Shown: positions 1-8,363, numbered from the stretch's first letter. The stretch is DNA of 64,000 nt from Bog-756 sp963745955 (GCA_963745955.1 CAVUZI010000007.1:496001-560000); one strand, 5' to 3'. Program-made: numbers and translations. Notes: generated from the sequence alone by a model not told the origin.

Positions 1-237
1 TCCCTGCTGGGCCGGGCCGGCCTGGCCGCCGATGATCCCCCCGGGGCCGACGGACTGGGAACCCTGCCCGCGGAAACAATGGTGGAGGACTGGCTCAGGG
101 GGATCTCGCTGACCATCGCTGCGGGCACCTCCCAGATCCAGCGCAACATCGTCGCCGAACGGATCCTCGGACTGCCCAAGGAACCGGCGCCGGTGCGGGC
201 CGCGGCACCGAGCCCGGCCCCGGCCCGGGAGAGCTGA
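1..237 (+). CDS. Acyl-CoA dehydrogenase, C-terminal fragment cut by the window edge
   Basis: The reading frame is open from base 1 to a TGA at 235-237, giving 78 residues. It contains the typical acyl-CoA dehydrogenase C-terminal signature: a Gly-Thr-Ser run followed by IQRNIVAERILGLP, the last helix of the FAD- and CoA-binding C-terminal domain. An Ala/Pro-rich tail follows. The next acyl-CoA dehydrogenase begins 5 bases later, so the two are probably co-transcribed and may form a heteromeric enzyme, as paired acyl-CoA dehydrogenases of actinobacterial steroid side-chain degradation do. That pairing is inference; the family assignment is firm despite the truncation. Confidence 0.85.
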   Translation, partial: SLLGRAGLAADDPPGADGLGTLPAETMVEDWLRGISLTIAAGTSQIQRNIVAERILGLPKEPAPVRAAAPSPAPARES

Positions 238-242
238 GCGAC

Positions 243-1382
243 GTGGACTTCGAACTGACCGAATCGGAGACCGATCTGGCCGCAGGCGTCCGCCAGTTGT
301 GTGAGGGTCGGTTCACCCTCGAGGCGATCCGCCGGCTCGAGGGCGCCGACCGGGTGGTGGACAGGTCGGGATGGCGGGAGCTGGGTGAGACCGGCGTGTT
401 CAACCTCTGTCTGGCCGAGGAGGCCGGCGGTGTCGGGCTCGGACTGACCGAAGCGGCGCTCGTCTTCGAGGAGCTGGGGCGGGCGTTGGTGCCCGGTCCC
501 CTGGTCGCCTCGCACCTGGCCGCCGGTCTCGTCGAGGGTGCTGACGACGGCTCGGTGGTGGTCGGACTTGTCGAGACCCCTACCGGCGGGAGCACCGGTC
601 CGGTGGGCACGGAGAGGCCGGCGGGCGCAGGAGGGCCGGCGATGCCAGTGATCATCGAACACCTCGACGATCTCGACGTCCTGCTCGTGGTCTCCGATCG
701 GGGGATCGCATCGGTCGATCCTCGGACCCTCGAGGCCACGCGCTTGCGGCGTCCCATGGATCCGCTCACCCCCGTGTGGACACTCCCCTCACTGCCCCCG
801 GGAACCCCGGTGGCCGGGCCCGACATCGCCGACTGGTGGCGCCGTGACGGTGCCGTCCTCACCGCCGCCCTGCAGGTGGGCATGGCGGCATGGACCACCG
901 AACTGGCAGTCGAGTACGCAAAGCAGCGTCGTCAGTTCGGCCGACCCATCGGTGGCTTCCAGGCCGTCAAGCACCTGTGCGCCGACATGGCCGTGCGGAC
1001 CGAGGTGGCCCGATGTGCCGTCCAGGCCGCCGCCGTCACCGTCGACCAGCCCGATGTGGGCGATGGAGATGTTGCCGCCGCCGGGGCCAAGCTGCTGGCG
1101 GACGAGGCGGCCATCACCAACGGAAGATCCTGCATCCAGGTTCACGGCGGTATGGGGTTCACCTGGGAGGTCCCCGTGCACCTGGCCTACAAACGGGCCC
1201 GTGTGCTGGCCACCCAGTTCGGGACATCCGATGAGTTGGCCGAGGATCTTGCCCGGTCGGTGGCCGGGTCGGTGGCCGGGTCGGTGGCCGGATCGGTGGC
1301 CGGGTCGGTGGACGAAGAGTTGGTCGGATCGCCGGCCGACGGGCCGGGGGTCGGAGTCCAGTCCGACCGGGGCCTATCCTGA
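243..1382 (+). CDS. Acyl-CoA dehydrogenase family protein
   Basis: This 379-residue protein starts at a GTG five bases after the previous gene. It begins MDFELTESE, the usual first helix of the family. The C-terminal domain shows the YAKQRRQFGRPIGGFQAVKH segment and the IQVHGGMGFTWE motif, both diagnostic for acyl-CoA dehydrogenases. The central beta domain is short and holds a Gly/Pro-rich insert near residues 115-135, so the catalytic base is hard to place; such shortened paralogues usually act as partner subunits. The role is FAD-dependent alpha,beta-dehydrogenation of an acyl-CoA of unknown chain. The C-terminus carries four VAGS repeats with no counterpart in the family. Confidence 0.88.
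   Translation: MDFELTESETDLAAGVRQLCEGRFTLEAIRRLEGADRVVDRSGWRELGETGVFNLCLAEEAGGVGLGLTEAALVFEELGRALVPGPLVASHLAAGLVEGADDGSVVVGLVETPTGGSTGPVGTERPAGAGGPAMPVIIEHLDDLDVLLVVSDRGIASVDPRTLEATRLRRPMDPLTPVWTLPSLPPGTPVAGPDIADWWRRDGAVLTAALQVGMAAWTTELAVEYAKQRRQFGRPIGGFQAVKHLCADMAVRTEVARCAVQAAAVTVDQPDVGDGDVAAAGAKLLADEAAITNGRSCIQVHGGMGFTWEVPVHLAYKRARVLATQFGTSDELAEDLARSVAGSVAGSVAGSVAGSVDEELVGSPADGPGVGVQSDRGLS
1257..1312 (+). repeat. 12-bp tandem repeat inside the acyl-CoA dehydrogenase gene
   Basis: The unit GGTCGGTGGCCG recurs about four and a half times with single-base changes. It keeps the reading frame and adds VAGSVAGSVAGS-type residues after the last conserved helix of the enzyme. This is one of many in-frame tandem repeats in the window. 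Confidence 0.85.
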
Positions 1383-1446
1383 TCCGGTGAACGCCACTCC
1401 CGTCACTCCGCCGCAAGATGTCGTCACCGTTCTGCCCGCAGGAAGA

Positions 1447-2368
1447 ATGGTCTTCGGGATGCAACTTCCAGTCCAGTCGCAGTCGACCATCTACGTGCAG
1501 CCCTGGGAGACCTCAGCCGGGCCCGAAGAGCTGGCCCAGGTGGCATTGGCCTGCGAGGCCGCCGGCTTCTTCTACGTCGGCGTCTGCGACCATACGCTCA
1601 TTCCCTCCCGTCTGGCCGGAGCCATGGGGACCACCTGGTACGACACCATCGCCACCCTCGGCTGGCTGGCTGGGATCACCACCGACATCCACCTCCTGTC
1701 GCACGTCTACGTGATCGCCCTCCGCCACCCCTTGCGTGCGGCCAAGGAGTTCGCCACCCTCGACGTTCTGTCAGGCGGCCGGGTCGTCTGTGGGGTCGGT
1801 GCCGGGCACGTCGCCGAGGAATTCGAGCTGATGGGGCCGGAATTCGACCACAGGGGACCGGCCACCGACGAGGCCATCACCGGCTTGGCCGCGGGGCTGG
1901 CCACGGAGTACCCCACGCTGGAGGGCCCGCGCTGGAAGGCGTCCGACGTCGGGCTCAAGCCGAGGCCTGTGCAGTCCCCCCGACCACCGATCTGGGTCGG
2001 GCGGGTCGTCCCCGGCCGCACTCAAGCGCGCCGCACGGTTCGGCGACGGGTGGCTCCCGCAGTCACTCGGGCCGAATGTGGAGCTCTTGAGCACGCTGCG
2101 CCGGCTGCGCGACGAGTTCAGGGACGGCGCGCCCCTCGACATCGGCGGCATCGCCGACCCTCTCTACGTCGGCACTCCACCCGACGGACTCGAACTGCCG
2201 AAGGGCACGGTGGCCGGTCCGGCGGACCTGGTGGCCGCCTATCTCCGTCCTTTCGCCGAGGCGGGCGTGGGCCAGGTGCAGGTCCGGTTCCCGTCGCGGT
2301 CGGTCGCCGAGCTGTGCGATCAGATCGCCAAGTTCGGCCGGGAGGTCGCACCGCTGGTGGCGCACTGA
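1447..2368 (+). CDS. LLM-class (F420-type luciferase-like) oxidoreductase, frameshifted
   Basis: The protein is a luciferase-like TIM-barrel oxidoreductase, a family that in actinobacteria mostly uses F420. It starts MVFGMQLPVQ at an ATG at 1447; a GTG at 1387, just after the upstream stop, is a possible longer start. Diagnostic segments are YVGVCDHTLIP, TDIHLLSHVYVIALRHPL and GGRVVCGVGAGHVAEEFELMG. Near 2000 the frame breaks in a G-rich run (GTCGGGCGGGTCG). Removing one base restores VGGSSPAALKRAARFGDGW and continues to a TGA at 2366-2368 through a normal C-terminal half. An assembly error is more likely than a dead gene, because both halves are well conserved. The substrate is unknown. Confidence 0.82.
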
Positions 2369-2429
2369 CCATGCCCGGTCGCACCCGCCGGATGGTGGCG
2401 CATTGACCGTGCCCGGTCGCACGCGTCGG
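2354..2429 (+). repeat. 38-bp imperfect tandem duplication spanning a stop and the next start
   Basis: Bases 2354-2391 and 2392-2429 are near-identical 38-bp units differing at about six positions. Unit 1 carries the last codons (LVAH stop) of the oxidoreductase and a mini-frame MPGRTRRMVAH. Unit 2 carries a second VAH stop and the start of the following gene, VPGRTRRLVV. The duplication therefore copied a stop-start junction. Confidence 0.8.
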
Positions 2430-2876
2430 CTGGTGGTCCTGGCCTTGGCCCTGGTCGTCCTGACCGGCCTGGTCGTGGCCGACGTGGTGACACTGACCAA
2501 GGCCAAACCGAGCTTCGTCCATGAGACCCGCGACGTTGAAAATCTGATCAAGTCGACGACCACCACGACGGTACCTCCGAGGAGAACAACCGGCACCACC
2601 TCGCCGACCTCGACCACGTCGGCGCGGCACGGCATCGTCGACCACCTCGCGAGTCTCCACCTCCCCCTGACATCTCGACCGCACCCCCTGACACCTCGAC
2701 CGCACCCGGCGCGGCCTGACCGCAGCCCGGCGTCCGGTCAGGGGACGGTGGTGGTCGTGGAGGTGCCAGTCCCCGATACGCCGGGCGCCGACGAGGTCGT
2801 GGTGGAACCCGATGTTCCCGGTTGGGAAGTGGTGGTCGACGATGCCGTGCCCGCCGACGTGGTCGACGTCGGCTGA
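2403..2876 (+). CDS. Small membrane-anchored Thr-rich protein, probably frameshifted
   Basis: The first 75 residues look real: a basic start (TTG 2403 or GTG 2409), one hydrophobic segment (LVVLALALVVLTGLVVADVV, residues 10-29), then a short outside part ending in STTTTTVPP and TTGTTSPTSTT. No family is recognised. After about 2620 the open frame turns Pro/His-rich. The next frame instead reads GTASSTTSRVSTSP and stops at 2668-2670, so a one-base error near 2620 is likely and the true end is probably 2670. As drawn, the frame overlaps the tail of the convergent gene at 2738, which is unlikely. It is probably an envelope protein of unknown role. Confidence 0.5.
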   Translation: MTVPGRTRRLVVLALALVVLTGLVVADVVTLTKAKPSFVHETRDVENLIKSTTTTTVPPRRTTGTTSPTSTTSARHGIVDHLASLHLPLTSRPHPLTPRPHPARPDRSPASGQGTVVVVEVPVPDTPGADEVVVEPDVPGWEVVVDDAVPADVVDVG

Positions 2877-3364
2877 TTGGCGGTAGTCGTGGTCGAGCTG
2901 CCCGTATGGGTGCCGGAAGTCGTGGACGTGGTGGGCCGGACGGTCGTGGTGGTCGTGGTGTTCGGGTTCGTGGTGGACGTCGTGGTCGACGTGGTGGTCG
3001 TGGTCGACGTGGTCGTCGTCAAGGTCCCGACGACGTTTCCCCCAGCGTCGGAGCAGGTGCCGCTGGCAGTACAGGTGATACTGCCCGAGTTGGGCGGATA
3101 GAGATAGCACAGGGTCCCGAATCCGAGAAACAGGATGATCAGCAACAGCGTGGACCGCCGGATTGGTAACCGCCGATGGACCGGCACGGACATGTAGCCG
3201 ACCAGTGCGCTGTGCTTCTCGACCGGATCCCTGGCGTTTTCCGCGTTCGCGTCGACTCGCGTCACCAGTGCTGACTCCGCGGGTTGCGGACTGACGCATC
3301 GTGGGATTGACCTGGGTGTCGGCGTCGTTTTCGTTTTCGTTTCGTTGTCGTTGACGTCAGTCAT
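2738..3364 (-). CDS. Membrane-anchored Thr/Ser-rich extracellular protein
   Basis: The protein has 208 residues, or 151 if an ATG at 3193 (MSVPVHRRLPIRR) is the start. A single hydrophobic segment, STLLLIILFLGFGTLCYLY (residues 70-88), follows basic residues. The remaining 120 residues are a stalk dominated by Thr and Ser, with runs such as TSTTTTTSTTTSTTNPNTTT, and two Cys just outside the membrane (ITCTASGTCSD) that could form a disulphide. The topology is that of a type II membrane protein with an extracytoplasmic mucin-like stalk, as seen on actinobacterial surfaces. It faces another Thr-rich membrane protein (2403) tail to tail. The function is unknown; Thr runs could be O-mannosylated, which is inference. 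Confidence 0.65.
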   Translation of the reverse strand: MTDVNDNETKTKTTPTPRSIPRCVSPQPAESALVTRVDANAENARDPVEKHSALVGYMSVPVHRRLPIRRSTLLLIILFLGFGTLCYLYPPNSGSITCTASGTCSDAGGNVVGTLTTTTSTTTTTSTTTSTTNPNTTTTTTVRPTTSTTSGTHTGSSTTTTANQPTSTTSAGTASSTTTSQPGTSGSTTTSSAPGVSGTGTSTTTTVP

Positions 3365-3414
3365 CAGTCTCGTCAGTCGTCAGTCGTCGACTGGAAGGGA
3401 GCACGATGCGTCGC

Positions 3415-4224
3415 TCATGACGGAGCCGGGTCGCCGATCGACGGCGAGGTGATGCCGGCGGACCGCAGGGCGGTAGCGGCCCGCAGCCGGACCTCACGGG
3501 CCACCTCGAACTGACGTCCGGGCAGCGTCCGGGCAATCAGCCGGAGCTGCACGTACCCCACGTCGATGGTTTCGACCCCGGCCACCACCGGCGGACCGAG
3601 GAGGAGGCCCTTCCACTGGGGATCGGCGGCCACCTGGGCGACCACGTCCTTGAGCAAGGACGTGACCTGTTCGAGGTCCTCGGTGACCGCCACCGGGATG
3701 TCGACAACCGCCTTCGACCAGTCCCGCGACAGGTTGGTGACCTGGCGCATCGCGCTGTTGGGCACCACCACCAGCTCGCCCTGGGCATTGCGCAACTTGG
3801 TGACCCGGAGGGTGACCTCCTCGACGGTGCCGGTGATGCTCACCGCCGACCCGGGGACGGACAGCCGGATCAGGTCCCCGAAGGCGAATTGGTGCTCGGT
3901 CAGCAGGAAGAACCCGGCCAGCAGATCACCGACCATCTGCTGGGCACCGAACCCGAGGCCGATGCCGATGACGGTGGCCGGGGCCACCAGCGTGGTGAGG
4001 GGAATTCCCAAACGGTCGAGGGCGAGGATGCCGGCGATGAAGGAGGCGAGGGCCACCACTGACCATTCGACCGCTTCGCTGACGGCGCGCGACCGCTTGA
4101 GGCTCTCGGAGGCCAGCGCGCCCGATTCGATCTGCCTGCGGATCTGATTGTCGATCCACCGACGACGGCGCGCTCCGAACCAGTGTGCGAACCGGACGAA
4201 CAGCCCCGCCCCGAGGACGAGCAC
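3415..4224 (-). CDS. MscS-family mechanosensitive ion channel
   Basis: The 269-residue protein has a first membrane helix, a basic linker (ARRRRWIDNQIRRQIES), then the MscS core: a pore-lining helix with GIGLGFGAQQMVGDLLAGFFLLTEHQFAFGD (residues 90-120), the beta domain with GTVEEVTLRVTKLRNAQGE and the VVPNSAM signature. The C-terminal alpha/beta domain is complete. It would act as a stretch-activated inner-membrane valve against hypo-osmotic shock. The GTG at 4224 is the first usable start after an in-frame TAG, so the N-terminus is short for the family (about two helices before the pore). It stands alone, with a long non-coding stretch upstream. Confidence 0.9.
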   Translation of the reverse strand: MLVLGAGLFVRFAHWFGARRRRWIDNQIRRQIESGALASESLKRSRAVSEAVEWSVVALASFIAGILALDRLGIPLTTLVAPATVIGIGLGFGAQQMVGDLLAGFFLLTEHQFAFGDLIRLSVPGSAVSITGTVEEVTLRVTKLRNAQGELVVVPNSAMRQVTNLSRDWSKAVVDIPVAVTEDLEQVTSLLKDVVAQVAADPQWKGLLLGPPVVAGVETIDVGYVQLRLIARTLPGRQFEVAREVRLRAATALRSAGITSPSIGDPAPS

Positions 4225-4497
4225 GATGGCCGGGAGCAGGTGGTTCTGGAGCCAGGTGTGGTCGATGTCCGGAAACTACCATCGACCCCCGACCTTCCCC
4301 GGCGTCGGCCGGGTCGCCGCCTGCATCCCACGCGTACCCCGTACCCTCCGGTCCATGGGGCTCCAGCTTTCACCCCCCACGCCTCTCCTCCGGCCCGACC
4401 ATCCACCATCTCCGCCGGCCCGACCATCCGCCGTCTCCCCCGGCCCGCCATCACCACCGCCGCCCTCATGTCGAACTTCAAATTCAAATTGCCCAGA

Positions 4498-4576
4498 TAT
4501 CGCCTACGGCGATAATTATCGGCTCGTAGGCCGATAGGTGTAGGCCTGTAGCTGTGCCTGTCGGCTGTAGGCGATA
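4498..4576. repeat. Nested inverted repeats in an AT-rich patch
   Basis: Three inverted repeats nest here. TATCGCC-TAC-GGCGATA (4498-4514) and TATCGGC-N6-GCCGATA (4517-4536) are two small hairpins. An outer pair, TATCGCCTAC (4498-4507) and GTAGGCGATA (4567-4576), closes the whole 79 bp. GTAG and CTGTAG words recur inside. The local base composition is far more AT-rich than the rest of the window. It could be an RNA structure, a multi-site operator or the remnant of a small mobile repeat; nothing decides this. Confidence 0.6.
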
Positions 4577-4712
4577 AAACAGCCAATTCGGCCAATCAAC
4601 AGACCCATCTCCAGGCCCCACCCCGCCGCCCGCCCACGCTCCGGCCAACCCCCGGCGGCAACCCGATCCTCCCCGGGGTGAGCTCGGGCGGGATTCCCGA
4701 GGGTGCCATAAA

Positions 4713-4727
4713 CTGACGGTCTGTCAG
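4713..4727 (+). promoter_or_regulatory. Candidate operator CTGAC-N5-GTCAG upstream of the amidohydrolase
   Basis: The 15-bp palindrome CTGACGGTCTGTCAG lies 126 bp before the ATG at 4854. The same CTGAC-N5-GTCAG form occurs at 6665-6679, 110 bp before the aldehyde dehydrogenase, and a close relative is repeated in the TetR intergenic array near 12152. Size and symmetry fit a TetR-family operator; binding is inference. Confidence 0.45.
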
Positions 4728-4853
4728 CTCAAGGTTCGACCGTCCGACGTGTTCGGCCACCAGCCACCAGCCACCACCCAGCACCCAGCACCCAGCACCC
4801 AGCACCCACCATCACCAGGCCGCACCCATCACCCCAGCGAAGGGAACACCACC

Positions 4854-6587
4854 ATGCTCGACTACGTGATCCGAAACGGCCTGGTCGTCGACGGCACCGG
4901 GGCCCCGGCCCGGCGGGCCGACGTCGGCATCTCCAACGGCAGGATCGCGGCCGTCGGCCAGATCGACGAGAACGGGGCCATCGAGTTCGACGCCGAAGGT
5001 CTGGTGGTGGCGCCGGGCATCATCGATCCCCACACCCACTACGACGCCCAGCTGTTCTGGGACCCGACGGCGTCCCCTTCGAACCTGCACGGTGTGACCA
5101 CGGTGATCGGCGGCAACTGCGGATTCACACTGGCTCCGATCAAGGCGGCGGACCACGACTACATCCGGCGGATGATGGCCAAGGTCGAGGGCATGCCCCT
5201 GGTGGCGCTCGAGAACGGCCTCCCCTGGGATTGGACCAGTTTTGGCGACTATCTCGGCAAGCTCGAGGGAAATCTCGGGGTGAACGCCGGTTTTCTGGTG
5301 GGGCATTGTGCCCTGCGCCGGTGGGTGATGGGAACGGATCGAGGTGCGGAGATCGCCTCCGACGAGGAGATCTCCGAGATGGCCCGGCTGCTGGCCGAAT
5401 CCATCGAAGCCGGCGGGCTGGGCTTCTCATCTTCCCAGTCCCGGACCCACTCCGACGGCGACGGCAATCCCATCTCGTCCCGCAATGCCGACCGACGCGA
5501 GATGCTGGCCTTCTGCGAGGTCGTGCGCGACCACCCGGGCACCACCCTCGAATACATCACCAACGGGTGCCTCGACACCTTCACCGACGCAGAGATCGAT
5601 CTGATGGTGGCCATGACGACGACGGCCCACCGGCCGCTCAACTGGAACCTGCTCACCGTGGACTCGCGCACGCCGGACAAGACGAAACGTCAGCTCGAGG
5701 CTTCGGTCGCGGCGACCAAGGCCGGCGGGCGCATCGTGGCCCTCACCATGCCCACCCTGGTCCCCATGAACATGAGCTTCAGGACGCATTGCGCCCTCTT
5801 CCTCATCCCCGGATGGGGTGACGTCATGGGACTGCCCCAGGAGGAGCGGATCGAGAAACTGCGCGACCCAGCGGTCAGGCAGCAGCTCGACGAGCTCGCC
5901 CACTCCGAGAACGCAGGGGTCTTCCGGCGCCTGGCCAACTGGTCCAACTACATCATCGGCGATACCTACGCACCGGAGAACGAGGGCCTGAGCTGGCGCG
6001 ATGTCGGGTCCATCGCCGCGGACCAGGGAAAGCCGCCCTTCGATGCATTGCTGGATCTGGTCATCGCAGACGATTTGCGGACCGTGTTGTGGCCGAAGGC
6101 CTCCGACGGCGATGACGCCTCCTGGCAGGCCCGCGTCGAGGTCTGGAACGACCCCGGCGCCATGGTCGGCGGTTCCGATGCCGGTGCTCACCTCGACAGG
6201 ATGTGCGGATCCAACTACCCGACCTCATTCCTCGGCGACTGCCTGCGCAAGCGCAAGCTCGTACCCATGGAGCGGGCTGTCCAGCTGATGACAGAGGCTC
6301 CGGCTGAGCTCTTCGGGCTCCACGACCGGGGGCGCGTGGCCGAAGGCCTGTGCGCCGACCTCTTCGTCTTCGATCCCGAGACGGTGGGCTCCGAACCCGC
6401 CACGCTCGTGCACGACCTGCCCGGAGGCAGCCCCCGTCTCATCGCCGATGCGATCGGAGTGGTCCGGGTACTGGTCAACGGCATCGAGACGGTTGCCGAC
6501 GGGAAGCCCACGGGCAACCTCCCCGGAACGCTGCTCCGATCCGGCCGCGACACGGTCACGGTGGACCCGGCCGCCGCCAGGGCCTGA
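4854..6587 (+). CDS. Amidohydrolase family protein, N-acyl-D-amino-acid deacylase type
   Basis: This 577-residue enzyme begins MLDYVIRNGLVVDGTGAP after a ribosome-binding site GAAGGGA. The N-terminal composite beta domain is followed by the metal-binding strand APGIIDPHTHYDAQLFWDP (HxH near residue 61), the segment VIGGNCGFTLAP typical of D-aminoacylases, and the late metal ligand in VGGSDAGAHLDRM. The C-terminus closes the beta domain (ADLFVFDPETVG). It is a cytosolic zinc hydrolase of an amide or related bond. Related actinobacterial proteins cluster with acyl-CoA and lipid genes, and here an aldehyde dehydrogenase follows under a similar operator. The true substrate is unknown; it need not be a D-amino acid. 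Confidence 0.88.
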   Translation: MLDYVIRNGLVVDGTGAPARRADVGISNGRIAAVGQIDENGAIEFDAEGLVVAPGIIDPHTHYDAQLFWDPTASPSNLHGVTTVIGGNCGFTLAPIKAADHDYIRRMMAKVEGMPLVALENGLPWDWTSFGDYLGKLEGNLGVNAGFLVGHCALRRWVMGTDRGAEIASDEEISEMARLLAESIEAGGLGFSSSQSRTHSDGDGNPISSRNADRREMLAFCEVVRDHPGTTLEYITNGCLDTFTDAEIDLMVAMTTTAHRPLNWNLLTVDSRTPDKTKRQLEASVAATKAGGRIVALTMPTLVPMNMSFRTHCALFLIPGWGDVMGLPQEERIEKLRDPAVRQQLDELAHSENAGVFRRLANWSNYIIGDTYAPENEGLSWRDVGSIAADQGKPPFDALLDLVIADDLRTVLWPKASDGDDASWQARVEVWNDPGAMVGGSDAGAHLDRMCGSNYPTSFLGDCLRKRKLVPMERAVQLMTEAPAELFGLHDRGRVAEGLCADLFVFDPETVGSEPATLVHDLPGGSPRLIADAIGVVRVLVNGIETVADGKPTGNLPGTLLRSGRDTVTVDPAAARA

Positions 6588-6664
6588 TCCCCCGTCACCG
6601 CACTCCGGATCGTCCATGACCGGCGACGACGATCTGCCTTCGCCTGCGATGACGACCTACACTG

Positions 6665-6679
6665 CTGACGCGACGTCAG
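6665..6679 (+). promoter_or_regulatory. Candidate operator CTGACG-CGA-CGTCAG upstream of the aldehyde dehydrogenase
   Basis: This is a perfect 15-bp palindrome with a 3-bp centre, 110 bp before the ATG at 6790. Its core TGACG-N3-CGTCA is the same as in the three-copy array between the TetR genes (12152-12272) and nearly that of the site at 4713-4727. It is probably a TetR-family binding site. Confidence 0.5.
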
Positions 6680-6789
6680 ATAGAACCCAGTAGACGCCAG
6701 ACACCAGCCACCGGTGTCCGACCGACGCACGTACCGGTGCGGCCGGCCCGTGCGTCTGGAGTGACCACCACCGCGAAAGGGGACCCATC

Positions 6790-8259
6790 ATGGGTAGTCA
6801 GGCCACCAGAGACGAGACACAGCTCCTGATCGGGGGCAAGTGGGTCGATGCGGGCGATGGGACCTACGACGTCGTCAATCCCGCCACCGAACAGGTGGTG
6901 GGCCAGGCTCCCAACGCATCGCCCGCGGACGCCGAAGCGGCCGCGGCCGCGGCCCGCGAAGCGTTCCCGGCATGGGCCGCCACTCCGGTCGAGGAGCGCC
7001 TTGCCCTGCTGAAGGCGGCCAGCGCGGCGATCCGGGCCCGGAACGACGACCTCGTTCCCCTGGTCATCGCCGAAACGGGCGCCACCGCATCGGTCGGTTC
7101 GCGCATGCAGGTACCGGTCTGCGCCGATCGGTTCGACCGTTACTCCCGGGACATCCGCCACGTGCAGGAGTCGATGCTGCCCCCGATCGTGTCCGCCGCG
7201 ACTCCATTGGCTCCGGGAGGGTTGATCAGCGCCCTCGCCTACCGCCAGCCGGTCGGGGTGGTGGCGGCCATCGCCAGTTACAACTTTCCCCTCACCAACA
7301 TGGCCGGCAAGGTGGCTCCGGCTCTGGCCATGGGCAACACGGTGATCATGAAGCCGGCGCCCCAGGATCCCCTGGCTGTCGTCGATCTGGCCCGTGTCCT
7401 CGAAGAGGTCGGCTTCCCTCCCGGAGTTGTCAATCTGATCAACTCCCAGGGGCCCGAACCGGCCTCGGTGCTGACCACCTCACCCGATGTGGACATGGTC
7501 TCCTTCACCGGCTCCACCGCGGTCGGGCAACGGATCGCCGCCGCCGGTGCTCCCTCGATGAAGCGGCTGCTCATGGAGTTGGGCGGCAAGGGCGCCGCGG
7601 TGGTCTTCGACGACGCGGACATCAAGGCGGTTGTCACCGCCATCGGTTCCACCTGGGCCTTCCATTCCGGACAGATCTGCACCGCGCCCACCAGGGCCGT
7701 GGTGCACCGCAGCATCTTCGATCAGGTCGTCGAGGGCCTGTCCCAGTTCGCCGGCTTCCTCAAGGTCGGCGACCCCACCCAAAAAGAGACCGTGGTCGGG
7801 CCGCTGATCTCGGGCGCCCAGCAGCAGCGTGTACTGGCCCACATCGAGTCCGGTCGCCAGGAGGGCGAGATCGTCGTGGGCGGCGGTCGGCCCGATCACC
7901 TACCCACCGGGTACTACGTCGAGCCGACGCTCATCACTGGGTCAAACGAGATGGTCGTGGCCCGCGAGGAGATCTTCGGCCCGGTGGTGGTGGCCATCCC
8001 CTTCGACGACGATGACGAGGGCATCGCCATCGCCAACGACTCGGAGTTCGGGCTGTACGACTACGTCTTCTCGGGGGACACCGCCCGGGCCTTCCGGGTG
8101 GCCAAGCTGCTCCGGGCCGGTCACGTCGGAATCAACACCGCACAGCGGAACATGGACGCGCCGTTCGGAGGGTTCAAGATGAGTGGCATCGGTCGTGACG
8201 GAGGTGACTACAGCCTCGAGGCCTATTCGGAGATGCAGTCGATCATCTGGGCCGGCTAG
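6790..8259 (+). CDS. Aldehyde dehydrogenase family protein
   Basis: This 489-residue protein, near the family norm, oxidises an aldehyde to the acid with NAD(P)+. It starts at ATG 6790 after GAAAGGGGA. The Rossmann part has FTGSTAVGQRIAAAG. The catalytic general base is Glu263 in LMELGGKGA, the nucleophile is Cys297 in SGQICTAPTR, and the PFGGFKMSGIGRDGG segment closes the active site. It lies 200 bp after the amidohydrolase on the same strand, with its own palindromic operator, so the two probably share control rather than one transcript. Relatives include medium-chain and aromatic aldehyde dehydrogenases; the substrate cannot be read from the sequence. Confidence 0.93.
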   Translation: MGSQATRDETQLLIGGKWVDAGDGTYDVVNPATEQVVGQAPNASPADAEAAAAAAREAFPAWAATPVEERLALLKAASAAIRARNDDLVPLVIAETGATASVGSRMQVPVCADRFDRYSRDIRHVQESMLPPIVSAATPLAPGGLISALAYRQPVGVVAAIASYNFPLTNMAGKVAPALAMGNTVIMKPAPQDPLAVVDLARVLEEVGFPPGVVNLINSQGPEPASVLTTSPDVDMVSFTGSTAVGQRIAAAGAPSMKRLLMELGGKGAAVVFDDADIKAVVTAIGSTWAFHSGQICTAPTRAVVHRSIFDQVVEGLSQFAGFLKVGDPTQKETVVGPLISGAQQQRVLAHIESGRQEGEIVVGGGRPDHLPTGYYVEPTLITGSNEMVVAREEIFGPVVVAIPFDDDDEGIAIANDSEFGLYDYVFSGDTARAFRVAKLLRAGHVGINTAQRNMDAPFGGFKMSGIGRDGGDYSLEAYSEMQSIIWAG

Positions 8260-8309
8260 GACCTCGCAGACGAGGCTCTGGGGTCAGCCACCTTCCGGCA
8301 AGGCTGTGG

Positions 8310-8356
8310 GTCGCCAGCCACCGGCGACCTCTGTAGTCAGCCAGCCACCGGCGACC
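8310..8356. terminator. Hairpin with direct repeats between convergent genes
   Basis: GTCGCC-N7-GGCGAC (8310-8328) can form a 6-bp stem, and CCAGCCACCGGCGACC occurs twice (8314-8329 and 8341-8356). It sits between the ends of two convergent genes (8259 and 8364), so it may act as a bidirectional terminator. There is no T run, which is usual in GC-rich actinobacteria. Confidence 0.3.
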
Positions 8357-8363
8357 CCTGGGG

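Larger units (their letters stand above)
4225..4853. other. 629-bp divergent non-coding region
   Basis: This lies between the start of the MscS gene (minus) and the amidohydrolase gene (plus). No convincing gene is visible. It holds an unusually AT-rich patch with nested inverted repeats (4498-4576), a palindrome resembling a TetR operator (4713-4727), and a run of CCAGCAC-type 7-bp repeats at about 4763-4808 just before the ribosome-binding site GAAGGGA of the amidohydrolase. Promoters for both flanking genes must lie here. Confidence 0.6.
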
